A stretch of 64,000 nt of DNA, taken from Pseudomonas kilonensis. GTDB taxonomy: Bacteria; Pseudomonadota; Gammaproteobacteria; Pseudomonadales; Pseudomonadaceae. How positions within the stretch are numbered: the stretch's first letter is position 1; each line of letters opens with the position of its first letter. The notes beneath the pieces are model-generated. The model searched no databases. It was given only the letters and a program-made list of their open reading frames with translations, and was not told the origin of the DNA. The stretch is taken from contig NZ_LHVH01000035.1 in assembly GCF_001269885.1 (NCBI RefSeq), positions 62,001-126,000 of the forward strand, read 5' to 3'. A program made the translations under genes and the position numbers. Of the stretch, positions 33,071-42,420 are shown piece after piece.

Positions 33071-35011
33071 ATGGTTATGAAAAAAGCGGACGCCTTCACC
33101 CAGGCAGGGAAAACCGCGGTGTTGCAAAACATCCAGGGGACACTGCAGTTTCTCCAGCGTTTCCCACCGTTCAACCAGATGGAAAACGCCCACCTGGCCT
33201 ATCTGGTGGAGCAATGCCTGCTGCGTTTTTATGCGCCGGGCGAAACCATCATCAAACCAGCCGACGGCCCGGTGGAGCACTTTTACATCGTCAAGCAAGG
33301 CAGGGTGATAGGCGAACGTCCGCATTCGGCCAAGGGTGGCACCGAAACCACCTTCGAAATCACCACCGGCGAATGTTTCCCCCTCGCCGCGCTACTGGGC
33401 GAACGAGCCACGCGCACCGAGCACCGGGCCGGCGAAGACACGTTCTGCCTGCAACTGAACAAACAGGCCTTCATCAAGCTGTTCGCCCTGTCCGGCCCGT
33501 TTCGCGACTTCGCCCTGCGTGGGGTCAGCAGCTTGCTCGACCAGGTCAATCAGCAGGTCCAGCAGAAGTCCGCGCAAACCCTGGGCACCCAGTACTCCCT
33601 CAACACCCGGCTGGGCGAACTGGCGATGCGCCATCCGGTGAGTTGCAGCCCGGACACGCCGCTGCGCGAAGCCGTGAAGCTGATGCACGAACAGCAGGTC
33701 GGCAGTATCGTGGTGGTGAATGAGCAGAAAGTCCCGGTGGGAATTTTCACCTTGCGCGACCTGCGGCACGTGGTGGCCGATGGGGACGGGGATTTTTCCC
33801 AGGCCATCGTCGGACACATGACCCAGGCACCGTTTTTTCTCTCGCCGGACCACAGCGCCTTCGACGCGGCCATCGCCATGACCGAACGGCACATCGCCCA
33901 TGTCTGCCTGGTCAAGGACCATCGCCTGTGTGGCGTGGTGTCGGAGCGCGATCTGTTTTCCCTGCAACGGGTCGACCTGGTGCACCTGGCCCGGACCATT
34001 CGCAACGCGCCAAAGGTGGAGAATCTGGTGGCCCTGCGCGGTGAGATTGGCCAACTGGTGGAGCGCATGCTGGCCCACGGCGCGTCGTCGACCCAGATTA
34101 CCCACATCATCACCCTGCTCAACGACCACACCGTGAGCCGGGTCATCGAACTGACCCTGGCCGACAAGGGCGACCCGGGGGTGCCGTTCAGTTGGTTGTG
34201 TTTCGGCAGTGAAGGCCGGCGCGAGCAAACCCTGCACACCGACCAGGACAACGGCATTTTGTTCGAGGCCCGGGACGCCGCCCATGCCGCGCAGATCCGC
34301 GGCCTGCTGCTGCCCATCGCCCAACAGATCAACCAGAGCCTGGCCTTGTGCGGCTTCACCTTGTGCAAGGGCAACATCATGGCCGGCAACCCCGAGCTGT
34401 GTTTGTCCCGTGCCGAATGGGCCCGGCGCTTCGCGGCATTCATTCGCGAAGCGACCCCGGAAAACCTGCTGGGCTCGAGCATCTATTTCGACCTGCGGGT
34501 GGTCTGGGGCGATGAGCAAGGCTGCGAGCAGCTGCGCCGGCAGATCCTCGACCAAGTGGCCGACAACCGTTTGTTCCAGCGCATGATGGCCGACAACGCG
34601 CTGCGTCATCGCCCACCCGTGGGACGTTTCAGGGACTTCGTGCTCAGCCGCAAGAATGGCGAAAAGGCGACCTTGGACTTGAAAGTGCAGGGCCTGACGC
34701 CCTTCGTCGACGGCGCCCGTCTGCTGGCGCTGGCCAACGGCATCGAAGTCAACAATACCTTGGAACGCTTGCGGCAATTGGTCGTCAAGGAAGTGATCGA
34801 ACCGCTCGATGGCGCCGCCTATGAAGAGGCCTATCACTTCATCCAGCAGACCCGCATGCAGCAGCACCAACTGCAAACCCGCGAGAACCTGCCCTACTCC
34901 AACCGCGTCGACCCCGACAGCCTCAACCATCTGGACCGACGCATCCTGCGCGAATCCCTGCGCCAGGCCCAACGCCTGCAAAGCAGCCTGACCGTGAGAT
35001 ATCAGCTGTGA
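33071..35011 (+). CDS. Cyclic-nucleotide-binding/CBS/DUF294 nucleotidyltransferase-like protein
   Basis: A 646-residue cytoplasmic protein with three parts: a cNMP-binding-like domain (about residues 20-150, GETIIKPADGPVEHFYIVKQG), a pair of CBS domains (about 175-300, VSCSPDTPLREAVKLMHEQQ) and a DUF294 GlnD-like nucleotidyltransferase (about 340-640, CFGSEGRREQTLHTDQDNG). It overlaps the next exonuclease gene by 4 bp (GTGA). This pair is widespread in pseudomonads, often linked to acetate use genes. The target of any nucleotidyl transfer is unknown. A start at 33077 is equally possible. Confidence 0.87.
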   Translation: MVMKKADAFTQAGKTAVLQNIQGTLQFLQRFPPFNQMENAHLAYLVEQCLLRFYAPGETIIKPADGPVEHFYIVKQGRVIGERPHSAKGGTETTFEITTGECFPLAALLGERATRTEHRAGEDTFCLQLNKQAFIKLFALSGPFRDFALRGVSSLLDQVNQQVQQKSAQTLGTQYSLNTRLGELAMRHPVSCSPDTPLREAVKLMHEQQVGSIVVVNEQKVPVGIFTLRDLRHVVADGDGDFSQAIVGHMTQAPFFLSPDHSAFDAAIAMTERHIAHVCLVKDHRLCGVVSERDLFSLQRVDLVHLARTIRNAPKVENLVALRGEIGQLVERMLAHGASSTQITHIITLLNDHTVSRVIELTLADKGDPGVPFSWLCFGSEGRREQTLHTDQDNGILFEARDAAHAAQIRGLLLPIAQQINQSLALCGFTLCKGNIMAGNPELCLSRAEWARRFAAFIREATPENLLGSSIYFDLRVVWGDEQGCEQLRRQILDQVADNRLFQRMMADNALRHRPPVGRFRDFVLSRKNGEKATLDLKVQGLTPFVDGARLLALANGIEVNNTLERLRQLVVKEVIEPLDGAAYEEAYHFIQQTRMQQHQLQTRENLPYSNRVDPDSLNHLDRRILRESLRQAQRLQSSLTVRYQL

Positions 35012-35715
35012 GCATTTTTTCCTGGTTGCGCCCAGCCCAACCCATGTTGCCCGAAGAAATACAAAGGCGCCTGGAACGCCTGCCGGCGGCTTCAGCCTTG
35101 GGTGAATGCGACCTGCGGGAACAACGCTGGGTCGTGCTGGACCTGGAAACCACCGGGTTGAACCTGAACAAGGACCAGGTGCTGTCCATCGGCGCGGTGG
35201 TCATCGAAGACGGCGCCATCGACTTCAGCCAGCAGTTCGAACGCACCCTGCAATGCGATAAGCAGAAACTCGGGCCGAGTGTGTTGATCCATGGCCTGGC
35301 ACCCAGCGCCATCGCCGCCGGCAGCGACCCGGCCGAGGCGCTGCTGGCGTTCATGGAGTTCGTCGGCGACAGTCCGCTGCTGGCTTTTCACGCGCCGTTC
35401 GATTCGCACATGCTCGGGCGCGCCTTGAAAGACTACCTGGGCTATCGCCTGCAGCATTCGTTCCTCGACGTGGCGGACCTGGCCCCGATGCTTTGCCCGC
35501 AAGCCCATCTGCGCAAGTCAGGCCTGGACGAGTGGATCGACTGGTTCAAGCTGCAAGTCTTCGACCGCCACAACGCCAGCGCCGACGCCCTGGCCACGGC
35601 GGAACTGGCGCTGATCCTGTTCAGCCGCGCCCGCCAGCAACAGATCCACAGCCCACTTGACCTGCAACAGCGCCTGAGCCACTGGAAACGGCGGCAGCAG
35701 GCGCCTTCGCTCTAA
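35008..35715 (+). CDS. DnaQ-like 3'-5' exonuclease
   Basis: A 235-residue DEDD exonuclease. Exo I is VVLDLETTGLNLN (residues about 45-57), Exo II lies in LAFHAPFDSHML, and Exo III is HNASADALATAELALIL. The GTG start at 35008 overlaps the stop of the upstream gene, so translation is coupled. It resembles the epsilon proofreading fold but is a separate family; whether the substrate is DNA or RNA is unknown. Confidence 0.88.
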   Translation: MSIFSWLRPAQPMLPEEIQRRLERLPAASALGECDLREQRWVVLDLETTGLNLNKDQVLSIGAVVIEDGAIDFSQQFERTLQCDKQKLGPSVLIHGLAPSAIAAGSDPAEALLAFMEFVGDSPLLAFHAPFDSHMLGRALKDYLGYRLQHSFLDVADLAPMLCPQAHLRKSGLDEWIDWFKLQVFDRHNASADALATAELALILFSRARQQQIHSPLDLQQRLSHWKRRQQAPSL

Positions 35716-35740
35716 ACCCTCTGCTCCGCGGGTGGTTCAC

Positions 35741-35830
35741 CTGTGGGAGCAAGGCTTGCCCGCGATGGCATCGCCTGGTTTGACAGCCAAACCGAGTCGC
35801 CTGCATCGCGGGCAAGCCTTGCTCCCACAG
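35741..35830. repeat. REP pair, GTGGGAGCAAGGCTTGCCCGCGATG class
   Basis: Inverted arms 35741-35767 and 35804-35830. It is followed by two extra short tandem pieces, CCCACAGACCTACTTGGG and CCCACAGACTTATTTGGG, that look like partial expansion of the repeat edge. Confidence 0.82.
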
Positions 35831-35918
35831 ACCTACTTGGGCCCACAGACTTATTTGGGCCCACAGATCGGGTCCCGACCAGCGCCAATTGCTTTCCCGC
35901 CTCCGCCTCTGCCACAAT

Positions 35919-35937
35919 CGCGAACAATTCTCGTTAC
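35919..35937 (+). promoter_or_regulatory. Possible Fur box before the ECF sigma gene
   Basis: CGCGAACAATTCTCGTTAC fits the Fur consensus at about half of its positions, and the ATTCTCGTTAC half resembles Fur sites of other Pseudomonas fecI-like genes. It is 22 bp before the sigma factor start. Confidence 0.45.
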
Positions 35938-35958
35938 TTAAAACGTCGGTGATGCTAG

Positions 35959-36477
35959 GTGTCGTCAGTCCCCACCCCCCACAGTGATTTGGTTGGTGCG
36001 TTGTACCGCGACCATCGCGCTTGGCTATTGGCCTGGCTGCGACGCAACGTGGCGTGTGCGCACCGGGCCGAGGACCTGAGCCAGGACACCTTTGTGCGCT
36101 TGCTGGGTCGCGAGGAACTGAAGGCGCCCCGCGAACCACGGGCATTTCTGGTGGCCATCGCCAAGGGCCTGCTGTTCGATTATTTCCGTCGAGCGGCATT
36201 GGAGCAGGCCTACCTCACCGAACTGATGCTGATCCCCGAGGCCGAGCAGCCCTCGGTGGAAGAACAGCAAATCATCCTCGAAGACCTCAAGGCCATCGAT
36301 CGCCTGCTCGGCAAACTGTCGAGCAAGGCCCGCGCAGCTTTCCTCTATAACCGCCTCGACGGCCTCGGCCACGCCGAAATCGCCGAGCGCCTGGGGGTTT
36401 CGGTGCCGCGCGTACGGCAATACCTGGCCCAAGGCATCCGACAGTGCTACATCGCACTTTATGGTGAGCCGACATGA
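35959..36477 (+). CDS. ECF sigma factor (FecI-like iron-starvation sigma)
   Basis: A 172-residue sigma-70 factor with region 2 (DLSQDTFVRLLG) and region 4 (GLGHAEIAERLGVSVPRVRQYL). It is followed with 4-bp overlap by a FecR-type anti-sigma and then a TonB receptor carrying a signalling domain. It should direct RNA polymerase to the receptor gene when the ferric siderophore is sensed. The GTG at 35959 is the only suitable start. By position it corresponds to P. putida PP_0352. Confidence 0.9.
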   Translation: MSSVPTPHSDLVGALYRDHRAWLLAWLRRNVACAHRAEDLSQDTFVRLLGREELKAPREPRAFLVAIAKGLLFDYFRRAALEQAYLTELMLIPEAEQPSVEEQQIILEDLKAIDRLLGKLSSKARAAFLYNRLDGLGHAEIAERLGVSVPRVRQYLAQGIRQCYIALYGEPT

Positions 36478-37448
36478 GCCAGGCCCATGCCAAACCGGTC
36501 TCGGCCAGCGTGCTGGATGCCGCCATTGCCTGGCAGTTGTCCCTGGACTCGAGCAGCGCCCAGGAGCGTGAAGCCTTCGCCCAATGGCATGCCGCCGACG
36601 AAGAACACGCCCGGGCCTGGCGACAGCTGGGCATGCTTGACCAGCGCTTCAGTGTGGCCAACGGGCCGGCGCGCGCCGCGTTGCTGCAATCGCGGGTCAG
36701 CATTCGCCGGCGGATACGCAAGGTCGGCAGCGGCCTGGCCAGTGTTGTCGCGGTCATCGGCCTGGCGCTGTTTGCCGGCGATCGTTACCTGCCGCTGGAT
36801 TACTGGCTGGCCGATCAGCGCACCGCGACAGGCGAACAGCGCACCCTGCGCCTGACCGACGGCACGCTGATCAACCTCAACACCCACAGTGCCCTGGACG
36901 TGCGTTTCGATGACAAGCAGCGCCGCATCGTCCTGCAGGAAGGTGAGATCCTGGTGGAAACCGGTCACGACGACCCGCGTCCGTTCATCGTCGAGACCCG
37001 CGAAGGCAGCCTGCGCGCCTTGGGCACACGGTTCCTGGTCAAGCGTGAAGACGAAGGCACGCGCCTGAGCGTGTTGAAATCCGCTGTGGCGGCGCATCCC
37101 CAGGCCACGGACAAGGAACTGATCCTGCGCGAAGGCCAACAAGTGCTGATGCACCGCGACGGCCTCGGGCCGACCATTGCCCTGAACCCCGGCGCCGATG
37201 CCTGGACCCGCGGCATGCTGGTGGTGGACAACGCGCGCCTTGAAGACCTGGTCTACGAACTGGGGCGTTACCGGCATGGCTACTTGGGGGTCGCGCCACA
37301 AGTGGCAGACCTGCGCATCACCGGCAGTTTCCCGCTGCACGACACCGACCTGGCCCTGACGGCCCTGCTGCCGAGCTTGCCGGTGCAGGTCGAGCATCAC
37401 ACGCGGTGGTGGGTGGTGGTGGGGCCAAGCACCGCGCCGAAACCCTGA
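36474..37448 (+). CDS. FecR-family anti-sigma regulator
   Basis: A 324-residue inner-membrane protein. The N-terminal cytoplasmic anti-sigma domain (DUF4880: DAAIAWQLSLDSSSAQEREA) is followed by one membrane helix near residue 90 (GLASVVAVIGLALFAG) and a periplasmic FecR domain (RTATGEQRTLRLTDGTLINL). It relays the state of the receptor signalling domain to the sigma factor. It overlaps the sigma gene by 4 bp. Confidence 0.9.
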   Translation: MSQAHAKPVSASVLDAAIAWQLSLDSSSAQEREAFAQWHAADEEHARAWRQLGMLDQRFSVANGPARAALLQSRVSIRRRIRKVGSGLASVVAVIGLALFAGDRYLPLDYWLADQRTATGEQRTLRLTDGTLINLNTHSALDVRFDDKQRRIVLQEGEILVETGHDDPRPFIVETREGSLRALGTRFLVKREDEGTRLSVLKSAVAAHPQATDKELILREGQQVLMHRDGLGPTIALNPGADAWTRGMLVVDNARLEDLVYELGRYRHGYLGVAPQVADLRITGSFPLHDTDLALTALLPSLPVQVEHHTRWWVVVGPSTAPKP

Positions 37449-37467
37449 GAGATCTTGTGTCAGGCAG

Positions 37468-37542
37468 GCCGCCTTCGCGAGCAAGCCCGCTCCCACATGG
37501 GAATGCGAACTCCTGTGGGAGCGGGCTTGCTCGCGAAGAGGC
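37468..37542. repeat. REP pair, GTGGGAGCGGGCTTGCTCGC class
   Basis: Outward-facing inverted arms 37468-37497 and 37513-37542, with only 15 bp between, lie between the fecR-like and receptor genes. Confidence 0.85.
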
Positions 37543-37681
37543 CTGCTGCCTCAGCACAAAGACCAGGCTGGACACCCAACCAATAACCTGAATCTAAATT
37601 ATTTTCATCCACCCCTATCACTTTTCGATTTTCATCCGGCACCCAGGCAATTGAGAAATATTTCCATTCAGGAGCCGCCGT

Positions 37682-40120
37682 ATGTCCCGCCCGCTAGACA
37701 CCCTGTTGCGCCCCAGCCTGTTAGCCATCGCCATTGCCTTTGCCGTCCCGTTGACCAGCGCCCCACTGCTGGCCGCCGAACAGGCCACGAGCGTGCGCAC
37801 CTACAACCTGCCCGCCGCGCCACTGGCCAGCACCCTGAACCAGATCGCCAGCCAGGCCGGCCTCGCCCTGAGCCTGAATCCGTCCCTGGCCTCGGGCAAG
37901 ACCTCGGCCCCGGTCCAGGGCCAGTTCGACGCCACCGGCGCATTGCGCGAGGCCTTGCGCGGCACCGGCCTGCAACTGGAACAAAGCAGCGCCGGCACCT
38001 ACAGCCTGGTGGCGGTGCCTGAAGGCGTCATGGCCTTGCCGGAAACCAGTGTGATCGGGGCCGGCCTCAATGAAACCGCGTGGGGCCCGACCGAGGGCTA
38101 CGTCGCCACCCGCACCGCCGCCGGGACCAAGACGGATACGCCGATTGTCGAACTGCCGCGCTCCGTCTCGGTGGTCACGCGCCAACAGATGGAAGACCGT
38201 TCGGTTCTCAACCTCAATGACGCCCTGCGCTACACCGCTGGCGTGCAGAGCAGCGGCTACGGTTCGGATTCGCGCAACGACTGGCTGTTGGTCCGTGGCT
38301 TCATACCGACCCAATTCCTCGATGGCCTGCCGCTGCCCAAGGGCAACTACATCACCCCGAAAATCGAGCCCTGGAACCTGGAGCGCATCGCCGTGCTGCG
38401 TGGCCCGGCCTCTTCGGTCTACGGCCAGACGCCGCCTGGCGGCATGCTGGACATGGTCAGCCGTCGGCCACAGGCCGAAAGCAGCAATGAAGTCGAGTTG
38501 CAGGCCGGCAGCTATGAACACAAGCAGATCAACTTCGACAGCACCGGCAAAGTCGATGACGAAGGCCAGTTCCTCTATCGGCTCAGCGGCACCGTGCGCG
38601 ACAGCAACGCCCAGGTCGATCACATCCCGGACAAGCGCTACAACCTTGCGCCGAGCCTGACCTGGAACATCAACGACGACACCCGTCTGACCTTCCTGTC
38701 CCAGTACACCCGCGACGACACCGGCATCACCGGGCAATTCCTGCCACTGCAAGGCACCAAGCTGTCCTCGCCAGCGGGCAAGATTTCCCACCACAAGAAC
38801 CTCGGCGACCCGGACTGGGAATTCTACGACCGGACCTACTACGCGCTCGGCTATGCGTTCGAACATCGCCTGAACGACACCTGGCAGTTCCGCCAGAACC
38901 TGCGCTACACCAAGAGCGACCTGGAAACCCAGGGCATCTCCGCCGGCGGGCAATTCTCGCCGGCCGGTCCTGAGGAAGCGGTGAGCGCCGATGGCACCGT
39001 CAAGCGCAGTGCCAGCGTCATTGACGAAGACATCAGCCAGTTCGCCGTGGACAACAACTTCCAGGCCGATTTCCAGACCGGCGCCCTCAGCCACACCCTG
39101 CTGCTGGGCCTGGACCACCAGCGCTCCAACAGTAATTCGCACTGGGATTGGGGTTCGACTGGCGTGCCGACCAGCAACATCCACAACCCGACCTATGGAC
39201 AGGATTTCTCCAACGTCCAGTATTTCACCATGTATGACTACAACCAGAAGACCCACCAGACCGGCCTGTACGTCCAGGACCAGATCGCCCTGGACAACTG
39301 GCGCCTGACCCTCGGCGGTCGTGAGGACTGGATTCACACCGGCACCGTGTTCCACAACCTGAACGATGCGACCAACACCCAGCGCGACAAGAAATTCAGC
39401 GGCAACGCGGCACTGAGCTATGTCTTCGATAACGGTGTGACGCCGTACATTTCCTTCGCCCAGTCGTTCCAGGCGGCGGCAGGTTCAACCGTCAACAGCA
39501 CCGAAGCGTTCAAACCCACCGAAGGTGAACAATACGAAGCGGGTATCAAGTACCAGCCACCCGGCACCAAGACCCTGCTGACCGCTGCGGTGTTCGACCT
39601 GACCCAGCAAAACAACTCCGTCACCGAAAACAACGTCACCCGCCAGGTGGGTGAAGTCCAGGTGCGTGGCCTGGAACTGGAAGCCTCGGGCGACGTGACC
39701 GACAACCTAAAACTGATCGGCTCCTACACCTACAACGACAGCGAAATCACCAAGGGCACGGCGGCGGAAAAAGGCAAGCGCATGGCCCAGGTCCCGCGCA
39801 ACCAGGCCACCGCCTGGGCGGACTACACCTGGCATAACGGCCCGCTGGATGGCTTCGGTATCGGCACAGGTGTGCGTTATGTCGGCGACACCTACGGCAA
39901 CACCACCAACACCGACTGGGGCCATGTCGGGTCCTACACCGTGTACGACGCCTCGGCCCATTACGACCTGGGCCGTCTGAACAAAACCCTCAAGGGGGTC
40001 ACGGTGGCGGTGGACGCGAAGAACCTCTTCAACAAGGACTATCTGTCCACTTGCGACGGCTTCTACTGCTACTACGGCGACCAACGCAACGTCGTCGCCA
40101 GCGTGAATTACAAATGGTAA
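37682..40120 (+). CDS. TonB-dependent siderophore receptor with signalling (STN) domain
   Basis: An 812-residue outer-membrane receptor. A signal peptide (residues 1-32, ending PLLAAEQA) is followed by an STN signalling domain (about 38-115), then the plug (TPIVELPRSVSVVTRQQMED; LERIAVLRGPASSVYGQ) and a beta barrel ending in an aromatic residue (VNYKW). The STN domain fits the adjacent FecI/FecR pair. AGGAG at 37670 precedes the ATG. It resembles hydroxamate receptors (FiuA/FoxA type); its position equals P. putida PP_0350, so ferrichrome is a guess. Confidence 0.9.
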   Translation: MSRPLDTLLRPSLLAIAIAFAVPLTSAPLLAAEQATSVRTYNLPAAPLASTLNQIASQAGLALSLNPSLASGKTSAPVQGQFDATGALREALRGTGLQLEQSSAGTYSLVAVPEGVMALPETSVIGAGLNETAWGPTEGYVATRTAAGTKTDTPIVELPRSVSVVTRQQMEDRSVLNLNDALRYTAGVQSSGYGSDSRNDWLLVRGFIPTQFLDGLPLPKGNYITPKIEPWNLERIAVLRGPASSVYGQTPPGGMLDMVSRRPQAESSNEVELQAGSYEHKQINFDSTGKVDDEGQFLYRLSGTVRDSNAQVDHIPDKRYNLAPSLTWNINDDTRLTFLSQYTRDDTGITGQFLPLQGTKLSSPAGKISHHKNLGDPDWEFYDRTYYALGYAFEHRLNDTWQFRQNLRYTKSDLETQGISAGGQFSPAGPEEAVSADGTVKRSASVIDEDISQFAVDNNFQADFQTGALSHTLLLGLDHQRSNSNSHWDWGSTGVPTSNIHNPTYGQDFSNVQYFTMYDYNQKTHQTGLYVQDQIALDNWRLTLGGREDWIHTGTVFHNLNDATNTQRDKKFSGNAALSYVFDNGVTPYISFAQSFQAAAGSTVNSTEAFKPTEGEQYEAGIKYQPPGTKTLLTAAVFDLTQQNNSVTENNVTRQVGEVQVRGLELEASGDVTDNLKLIGSYTYNDSEITKGTAAEKGKRMAQVPRNQATAWADYTWHNGPLDGFGIGTGVRYVGDTYGNTTNTDWGHVGSYTVYDASAHYDLGRLNKTLKGVTVAVDAKNLFNKDYLSTCDGFYCYYGDQRNVVASVNYKW

Positions 40121-40156
40121 ACGGTTAGCATTTGCATACCCACTTTAGCGGGCACT

Positions 40157-40243
40157 ATGTGGGAGCAAGGCTTGCCCGCGATGGAGGCGACTCGGTTTCA
40201 GAAAGACCGCATCGCCTGTTTCGCGGGCAAGCCTTGCTCCCAC
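40157..40243. repeat. REP pair, GTGGGAGCAAGGCTTGCCCGCGATG class
   Basis: Inverted arms 40157-40184 and 40216-40243 lie between the receptor and PepSY genes. Confidence 0.85.
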
Positions 40244-40287
40244 TGATACCCCTCGCCACAAGGTGCCCTTTTGCATCCGGATCGCTC

Positions 40288-41418
40288 ATGAAAAGCAAAA
40301 CCATCCGCCGCTGGTCCTTCGTCCACACCTGGACCAGTCTGATCTGCACGGTGTTCCTGCTGATGCTGGCGATCACCGGGCTGCCGTTGATCTTCCACCA
40401 TGAAATTGAACACCTGCTGGGCGACGCCCCGCAGCTTCGGGAAATGCCCGCCGACACGCCGCCGCTGGACCTGCAACAACTGGTGGAAAAAGCCAAGGCC
40501 CATCGCCCGGGGGAAGTGGTCCAGTATTTTGGCTGGGACGATGACGAGCCCAACGGCGTCATCACCATCATGGCACCGACACCGGGCACTGAACCCAATG
40601 CCTCCCACACCTTCATGCTCGATGGGCGTACCGGCGAGGCCCTGGAAATGCCCTCGGCCAATGGCGGTTTCATGATGGTTATGCTGCGCCTGCACGTGGA
40701 CCTGTTCGCCGGGTTGCCGGGCAAGTTGCTCCTGGCGTTCATGGGGTTGCTGTTCGTGATTGCCATCGTCTCCGGGGTGGTCCTGTACCTGCCGTTCATG
40801 CGCCGCTTGAAGTTCGCCACGGTGCGCCAGGACAAATCCACGCGCCTGCGCTGGCTCGACCTGCACAACCTGATCGGCGTGGTCACGCTGGTCTGGGCGC
40901 TGACCGTGGGCGTCACTGGCGTGATTGCCGCCTGCGCCGACCTGATCATCGCCGCGTGGCGCAACGACAGCCTCAGCGCCATGGTCGAACCCTACCGCAA
41001 CGCCCCGCCGCTGACCCAACTGGCACCGGCCACCCGGCTGCTGGACATCGCCAAGGACGTCGCGCCGGGCATGGAGCCGAGTTTCATCGCCTTCCCCGGC
41101 ACGCTGTTCTCCAGCGAGCACCACTACAGCGTCTTCATGAAGGGTGACACCCACCTGACCTCGCACCTGCTCACGCCGGTGCTGATCGATGCCTCCACCC
41201 TGGACATCACCGCCGTCGCCGAACGGCCGTGGTACATGGACGTCATGAGCCTGTCCCTGCCGTTGCACTTCGGCGACTACGGTGGCCGGCCAATGCAGAT
41301 CTTCTGGGCGACCCTCGACGTACTGACCATCATCGTCCTCGGCAGCGGCGTCTACCTGTGGCTGGTGCGGCGTAAAGCGGCCAAGCGTGCGACCGTTGGT
41401 GCGCAGGTCCTCTCGTGA
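40288..41418 (+). CDS. PepSY-associated membrane protein, FoxB-like siderophore-iron reductase candidate
   Basis: A 376-residue inner-membrane protein with about four helices (first at residues 10-32, last near 345-370) and two PepSY domains in the large periplasmic loop. Conserved His residues at helix ends (FVHTWTSL, MLRLHVDLF, WLDLHNLIG) could bind haem. Related proteins (FoxB, PiuB) sit beside hydroxamate receptors and reduce or release iron in the periplasm. It follows the receptor gene and overlaps the next small gene by 4 bp. Confidence 0.87.
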   Translation: MKSKTIRRWSFVHTWTSLICTVFLLMLAITGLPLIFHHEIEHLLGDAPQLREMPADTPPLDLQQLVEKAKAHRPGEVVQYFGWDDDEPNGVITIMAPTPGTEPNASHTFMLDGRTGEALEMPSANGGFMMVMLRLHVDLFAGLPGKLLLAFMGLLFVIAIVSGVVLYLPFMRRLKFATVRQDKSTRLRWLDLHNLIGVVTLVWALTVGVTGVIAACADLIIAAWRNDSLSAMVEPYRNAPPLTQLAPATRLLDIAKDVAPGMEPSFIAFPGTLFSSEHHYSVFMKGDTHLTSHLLTPVLIDASTLDITAVAERPWYMDVMSLSLPLHFGDYGGRPMQIFWATLDVLTIIVLGSGVYLWLVRRKAAKRATVGAQVLS

Positions 41419-41594
41419 GGCCTCGGCAGTCGAGTTTCTGGAAGGTGTTTGGTCTTCCCCTGATGATTGGTGCGCTCAGTGCGGCAGGGTTGTTCAGCGC
41501 ATTGCTCGGAGACGGCGTCTGGGATGCGGTGAGCTGGGTGGGTTTAGGGGTGCCGACGGTCTTGGGGGCGTGGGGATTGATCAAGCGCGGATAA
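41415..41594 (+). CDS. Small membrane protein coupled to the PepSY protein
   Basis: A 59-residue protein read from a GTG at 41415 that overlaps the PepSY stop by 4 bp (GTGA). It has two hydrophobic segments (LPLMIGALSAAGLFSALL and VGLGVPTVLGAWGLI) separated by GDGVWDAVSW and ends in a basic tail (KRG). Small two-helix proteins of this kind commonly follow PepSY genes in siderophore loci. Function unknown; it may stabilise the reductase. Confidence 0.78.
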   Translation: MRPRQSSFWKVFGLPLMIGALSAAGLFSALLGDGVWDAVSWVGLGVPTVLGAWGLIKRG

Positions 41595-41613
41595 CTCCTG
41601 CCGGACGCGTCCC

Positions 41614-41702
41614 CTGTGGGAGCGGGCTTGCTCGCGAAGGCGGCGTGTCAGTCGCAATTGTGTTTCTGACACGCCGCCTTCGCGAGCAAGCCCGCTCCCA
41701 CA
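41614..41702. repeat. REP pair with unusually long arms
   Basis: GTGGGAGCGGGCTTGCTCGC arms continue inward through GGCGGCGTGTCAG / CTGACACGCCGCC, giving nearly 40-bp arms with a loop of about 12 bases. Confidence 0.87.
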
Positions 41703-41768
41703 CTGGAACTCGCCAGCCGCCTTGGAACTGTCTAGGCTAGGCGCTAGCCGTTTACCGAGGATGCCTGC

Positions 41769-42398
41769 ATGTCCACTCCCAGCATGACGCTGTTCCACAA
41801 CCCCGCTTCGCCCTTCGTTCGCAAGGTCCTGGTGCTGCTGCACGAAACCGGCCAGCAGGACCGCGTGGCGTTGCAGCTCAGCCAGCTCTCGCCGGTCAAG
41901 CCGGACCGGGCGCTGATCGATGACAACCCGTTGAGCAAGATCCCGGCCCTGCGCCTGGCCAACGGGACGGTGATCCACGACAGCCGCGTCATCCTCGACT
42001 ACCTCGATCACCAGCACGTCGGCAACCCGCTGATCCCCCGGGACGGCGCGGCCCGCTGGCGGCGCCTGACCCTGGCCTCCCTGGCCGATGGGATCATGGA
42101 TGCGGCCGTGATGATCCGCTACGAAACCGCGCTGCGCCCTGTGGAAAAGCACTGGGACGAATGGCTCGATGCGCAGCGGGACAAAATTCGCCGGGCCCTG
42201 GGCCAGCTCGAAGCCGAAGCGATTGCCGAGCTGGCCTGCCACTTCGACGTGGCCTCCATCAGCGTGGCCTGCGCCTTGGGCTACCTCGACCTGCGCCATC
42301 CCGACCTGGAATGGCGCAAGGCCAATCCGCAACTGGCGGCGTGGTTTGCCGAGGTCAGTCTGCGGCCTTCGATGGTCGAGACGGTGCCCAGGGTTTAG
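41769..42398 (+). CDS. Glutathione S-transferase family protein
   Basis: A 209-residue protein with a thioredoxin-fold N-terminal domain (MTLFHNPASPFVRKVLVLLHE, with Ser15 in place of a catalytic Cys; the glutathione-binding NGTVIHDSRVILDYLD is clear) and an all-helical C-terminal domain. It could conjugate or reduce electrophiles with glutathione. It is a single gene flanked by REP elements. Substrate unknown. Confidence 0.88.
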   Translation: MSTPSMTLFHNPASPFVRKVLVLLHETGQQDRVALQLSQLSPVKPDRALIDDNPLSKIPALRLANGTVIHDSRVILDYLDHQHVGNPLIPRDGAARWRRLTLASLADGIMDAAVMIRYETALRPVEKHWDEWLDAQRDKIRRALGQLEAEAIAELACHFDVASISVACALGYLDLRHPDLEWRKANPQLAAWFAEVSLRPSMVETVPRV

Positions 42399-42420
42399 CT
42401 TTGCGTTAGCCGTGCCGGCC

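Noticed and set aside
33040..33075. Hfq/Crc-type A-rich motif before the CBS/nucleotidyltransferase gene
   Set aside because: CAACAATTCAAAAAAG only loosely resembles the AANAANAA pattern; too weak to list as a site.
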